NCBI GenBank assembly: GCA_947311455.1
Contig: CAMZKY010000309.1
Coordinates: 1 to 7,161 of the forward strand
Length of the DNA stretch: 7,161 bases
Source: an uncultured Marinosulfonomonas sp.
Lineage (GTDB): Bacteria > Pseudomonadota > Alphaproteobacteria > Rhodobacterales > Rhodobacteraceae
Reading direction: 5' to 3'
Part shown: positions 6,597 to 7,161 of the stretch, one piece after another
Layout of the letters: the number at the start of each line of letters is the position of its first letter
How positions within the stretch are numbered: the first letter of the stretch is position 1
The notes under the pieces: generated by a model
Told to the model about the DNA's origin: nothing
Seen by the model: the letters and a program-made list of their open reading frames with translations, nothing else
Database searches by the model: none
Program-made: the position numbers and the translations under genes

Positions 6597-6597
6597 A
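6576..6597 (+). promoter_or_regulatory. Candidate operator for the nag regulator, site facing the murQ-like gene
   Basis: Two adjacent 11-base direct repeats, GGTATTATATT (6576-6586) and GGCATTATACA (6587-6597), are in the same orientation as the murQ-like gene and 27 bases before its ATG. All four half-sites of the intergenic region share GG, then T or C, then ATT. This copy can also be read as an imperfect inverted repeat, GTATTAT-N6-ATTATAC (6577-6596, one mismatch per arm), which suits a GntR dimer. Confidence 0.55.
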
Positions 6598-6624
6598 TGC
6601 TGAAACCATTGGGGGGCAACCGAT

Positions 6625-7161
6625 ATGCAAGACCGATTGCTTGCAAGCACATCGACAGAAGCTGTGCATCGTGCTGCGCATGGTTTGGATATGCGCGAGG
6701 ATAGCGATATTCTATCCATTTTACATCAATCCCAGCTGGAGGCTGTCCAAGCCGTTTCTCAATCTATACCTGCATTGAACAAAGGCGCGGCCGCGCTAGA
6801 AGCGGCGTTGCGCGCCGGCGGCAATATTGGCTATGCCGCTGCCGGATCTTCTGCAATTCAGGCACTGGCGGATGGTGTGGAAATTTCACCAACATTTGCC
6901 ATACCGGCCAGCCGTATAAACATCATGCGGGCAGGCGGTTTTGGAAATATAACAAGTGCAGACGAGAGCGCAGAAGATGACGCCAGCGCCGCTACACGTG
7001 ATGCCGAGGTGATTGGTCCCAAAGATTGTGTGATTTGCCTGGCCGCAAGTGGCAACACGATCTACCCCGTGACAATTATGGAAATCGCTATGGCGCGTGG
7101 GGCAATTGTGATTGGCATGTCAAACAATCCCGATGCAAAACTGCTAGAAGCCGATATTCCG
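6625..7161 (+). CDS. MurQ-like SIS-domain protein (N-acetylmuramic acid 6-phosphate etherase family), 3' part cut by window edge
   Basis: 179 codons are open to the edge; full MurQ proteins are about 300 residues. MurQ removes D-lactate from MurNAc-6-P, giving GlcNAc-6-P, which is the substrate of NagA encoded nearby. The family likeness is clear in the SIS core: GGNIGYAAAGSS (65-76), VEISPTFAIP (85-94), GGFGNITSADESAEDD (104-119) and ICLAASGNTIYP (137-148). Glu86 and Glu117 align with the two catalytic glutamates of E. coli MurQ (Glu83 and Glu114), with the same 31-residue spacing. However, the GTSGR motif reads GSSAI (74-78) and the SGRTPY motif reads SGNTIY (142-147), so two conserved arginines are absent. 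This divergence leaves the true substrate open. The start is chosen for GGGGGG (6611-6616) 8 bases upstream. The gene is divergent from the regulator and probably under its control; genes beyond the edge may include transport or kinase functions. Confidence 0.8.
   Translation, partial: MQDRLLASTSTEAVHRAAHGLDMREDSDILSILHQSQLEAVQAVSQSIPALNKGAAALEAALRAGGNIGYAAAGSSAIQALADGVEISPTFAIPASRINIMRAGGFGNITSADESAEDDASAATRDAEVIGPKDCVICLAASGNTIYPVTIMEIAMARGAIVIGMSNNPDAKLLEADIP

Noticed and set aside
1092..6616. G6 runs before the def start (1092-1097) and the murQ-like start (6611-6616) as phase-variable tracts
   Set aside because: Six bases is short for slipped-strand switching, and both runs sit where a ribosome binding site is expected.

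Overview
The window looks like the chromosome of an alphaproteobacterium, probably a member or relative of the Rhodobacterales. This is judged from the def / def-like / fmt gene trio, the style of the protein sequences and a GC content that looks moderate (not calculated). There are no mobile elements, tRNAs, rRNAs or CRISPR arrays. The two end genes are cut by the window edges.

Left part (1-3350). A PLP-dependent beta-C-S lyase of the MalY/PatB family reads leftward and is cut at base 1. Divergent from it is a rightward block for N-terminal formyl-methionine metabolism. It holds an intact peptide deformylase (def), a second deformylase-like gene that starts on the base after the def stop codon, and methionyl-tRNA formyltransferase (fmt), which overlaps the second gene by 4 bases. 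The second deformylase copy keeps the fold motifs but has lost both the metal-binding Cys and the catalytic Glu. A small three-helix membrane protein of the GlsB/YeaQ/YmgE type follows, with its own plausible promoter.

Right part (3529-7161). This is an amino-sugar catabolic locus. Reading leftward are a GntR/UTRA regulator (NagQ/NagR-like), a two-SIS-domain protein that fits glucosamine-6-phosphate deaminase type II (NagB-II), and N-acetylglucosamine-6-phosphate deacetylase (nagA). The last two overlap by ATGA. Divergent from the regulator is a MurQ-like SIS protein, cut by the right edge. Together they could convert MurNAc-6-P to GlcNAc-6-P, then to GlcN-6-P, then to fructose-6-P plus ammonia, which would be recovery of peptidoglycan or chitin amino sugars. 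The divergent promoter region carries two 22-base sites. Each is made of two 11-base direct repeats (consensus GGTATTRTAT plus one base), and each is oriented toward the gene it faces. They are the best candidates for the regulator's operators.

The most notable observations are the deformylase pseudoenzyme built into the def-fmt operon, the paired 11-base-period operator candidates, and the MurQ-like protein, which keeps both catalytic glutamates but has replaced two conserved arginines of the family motifs.
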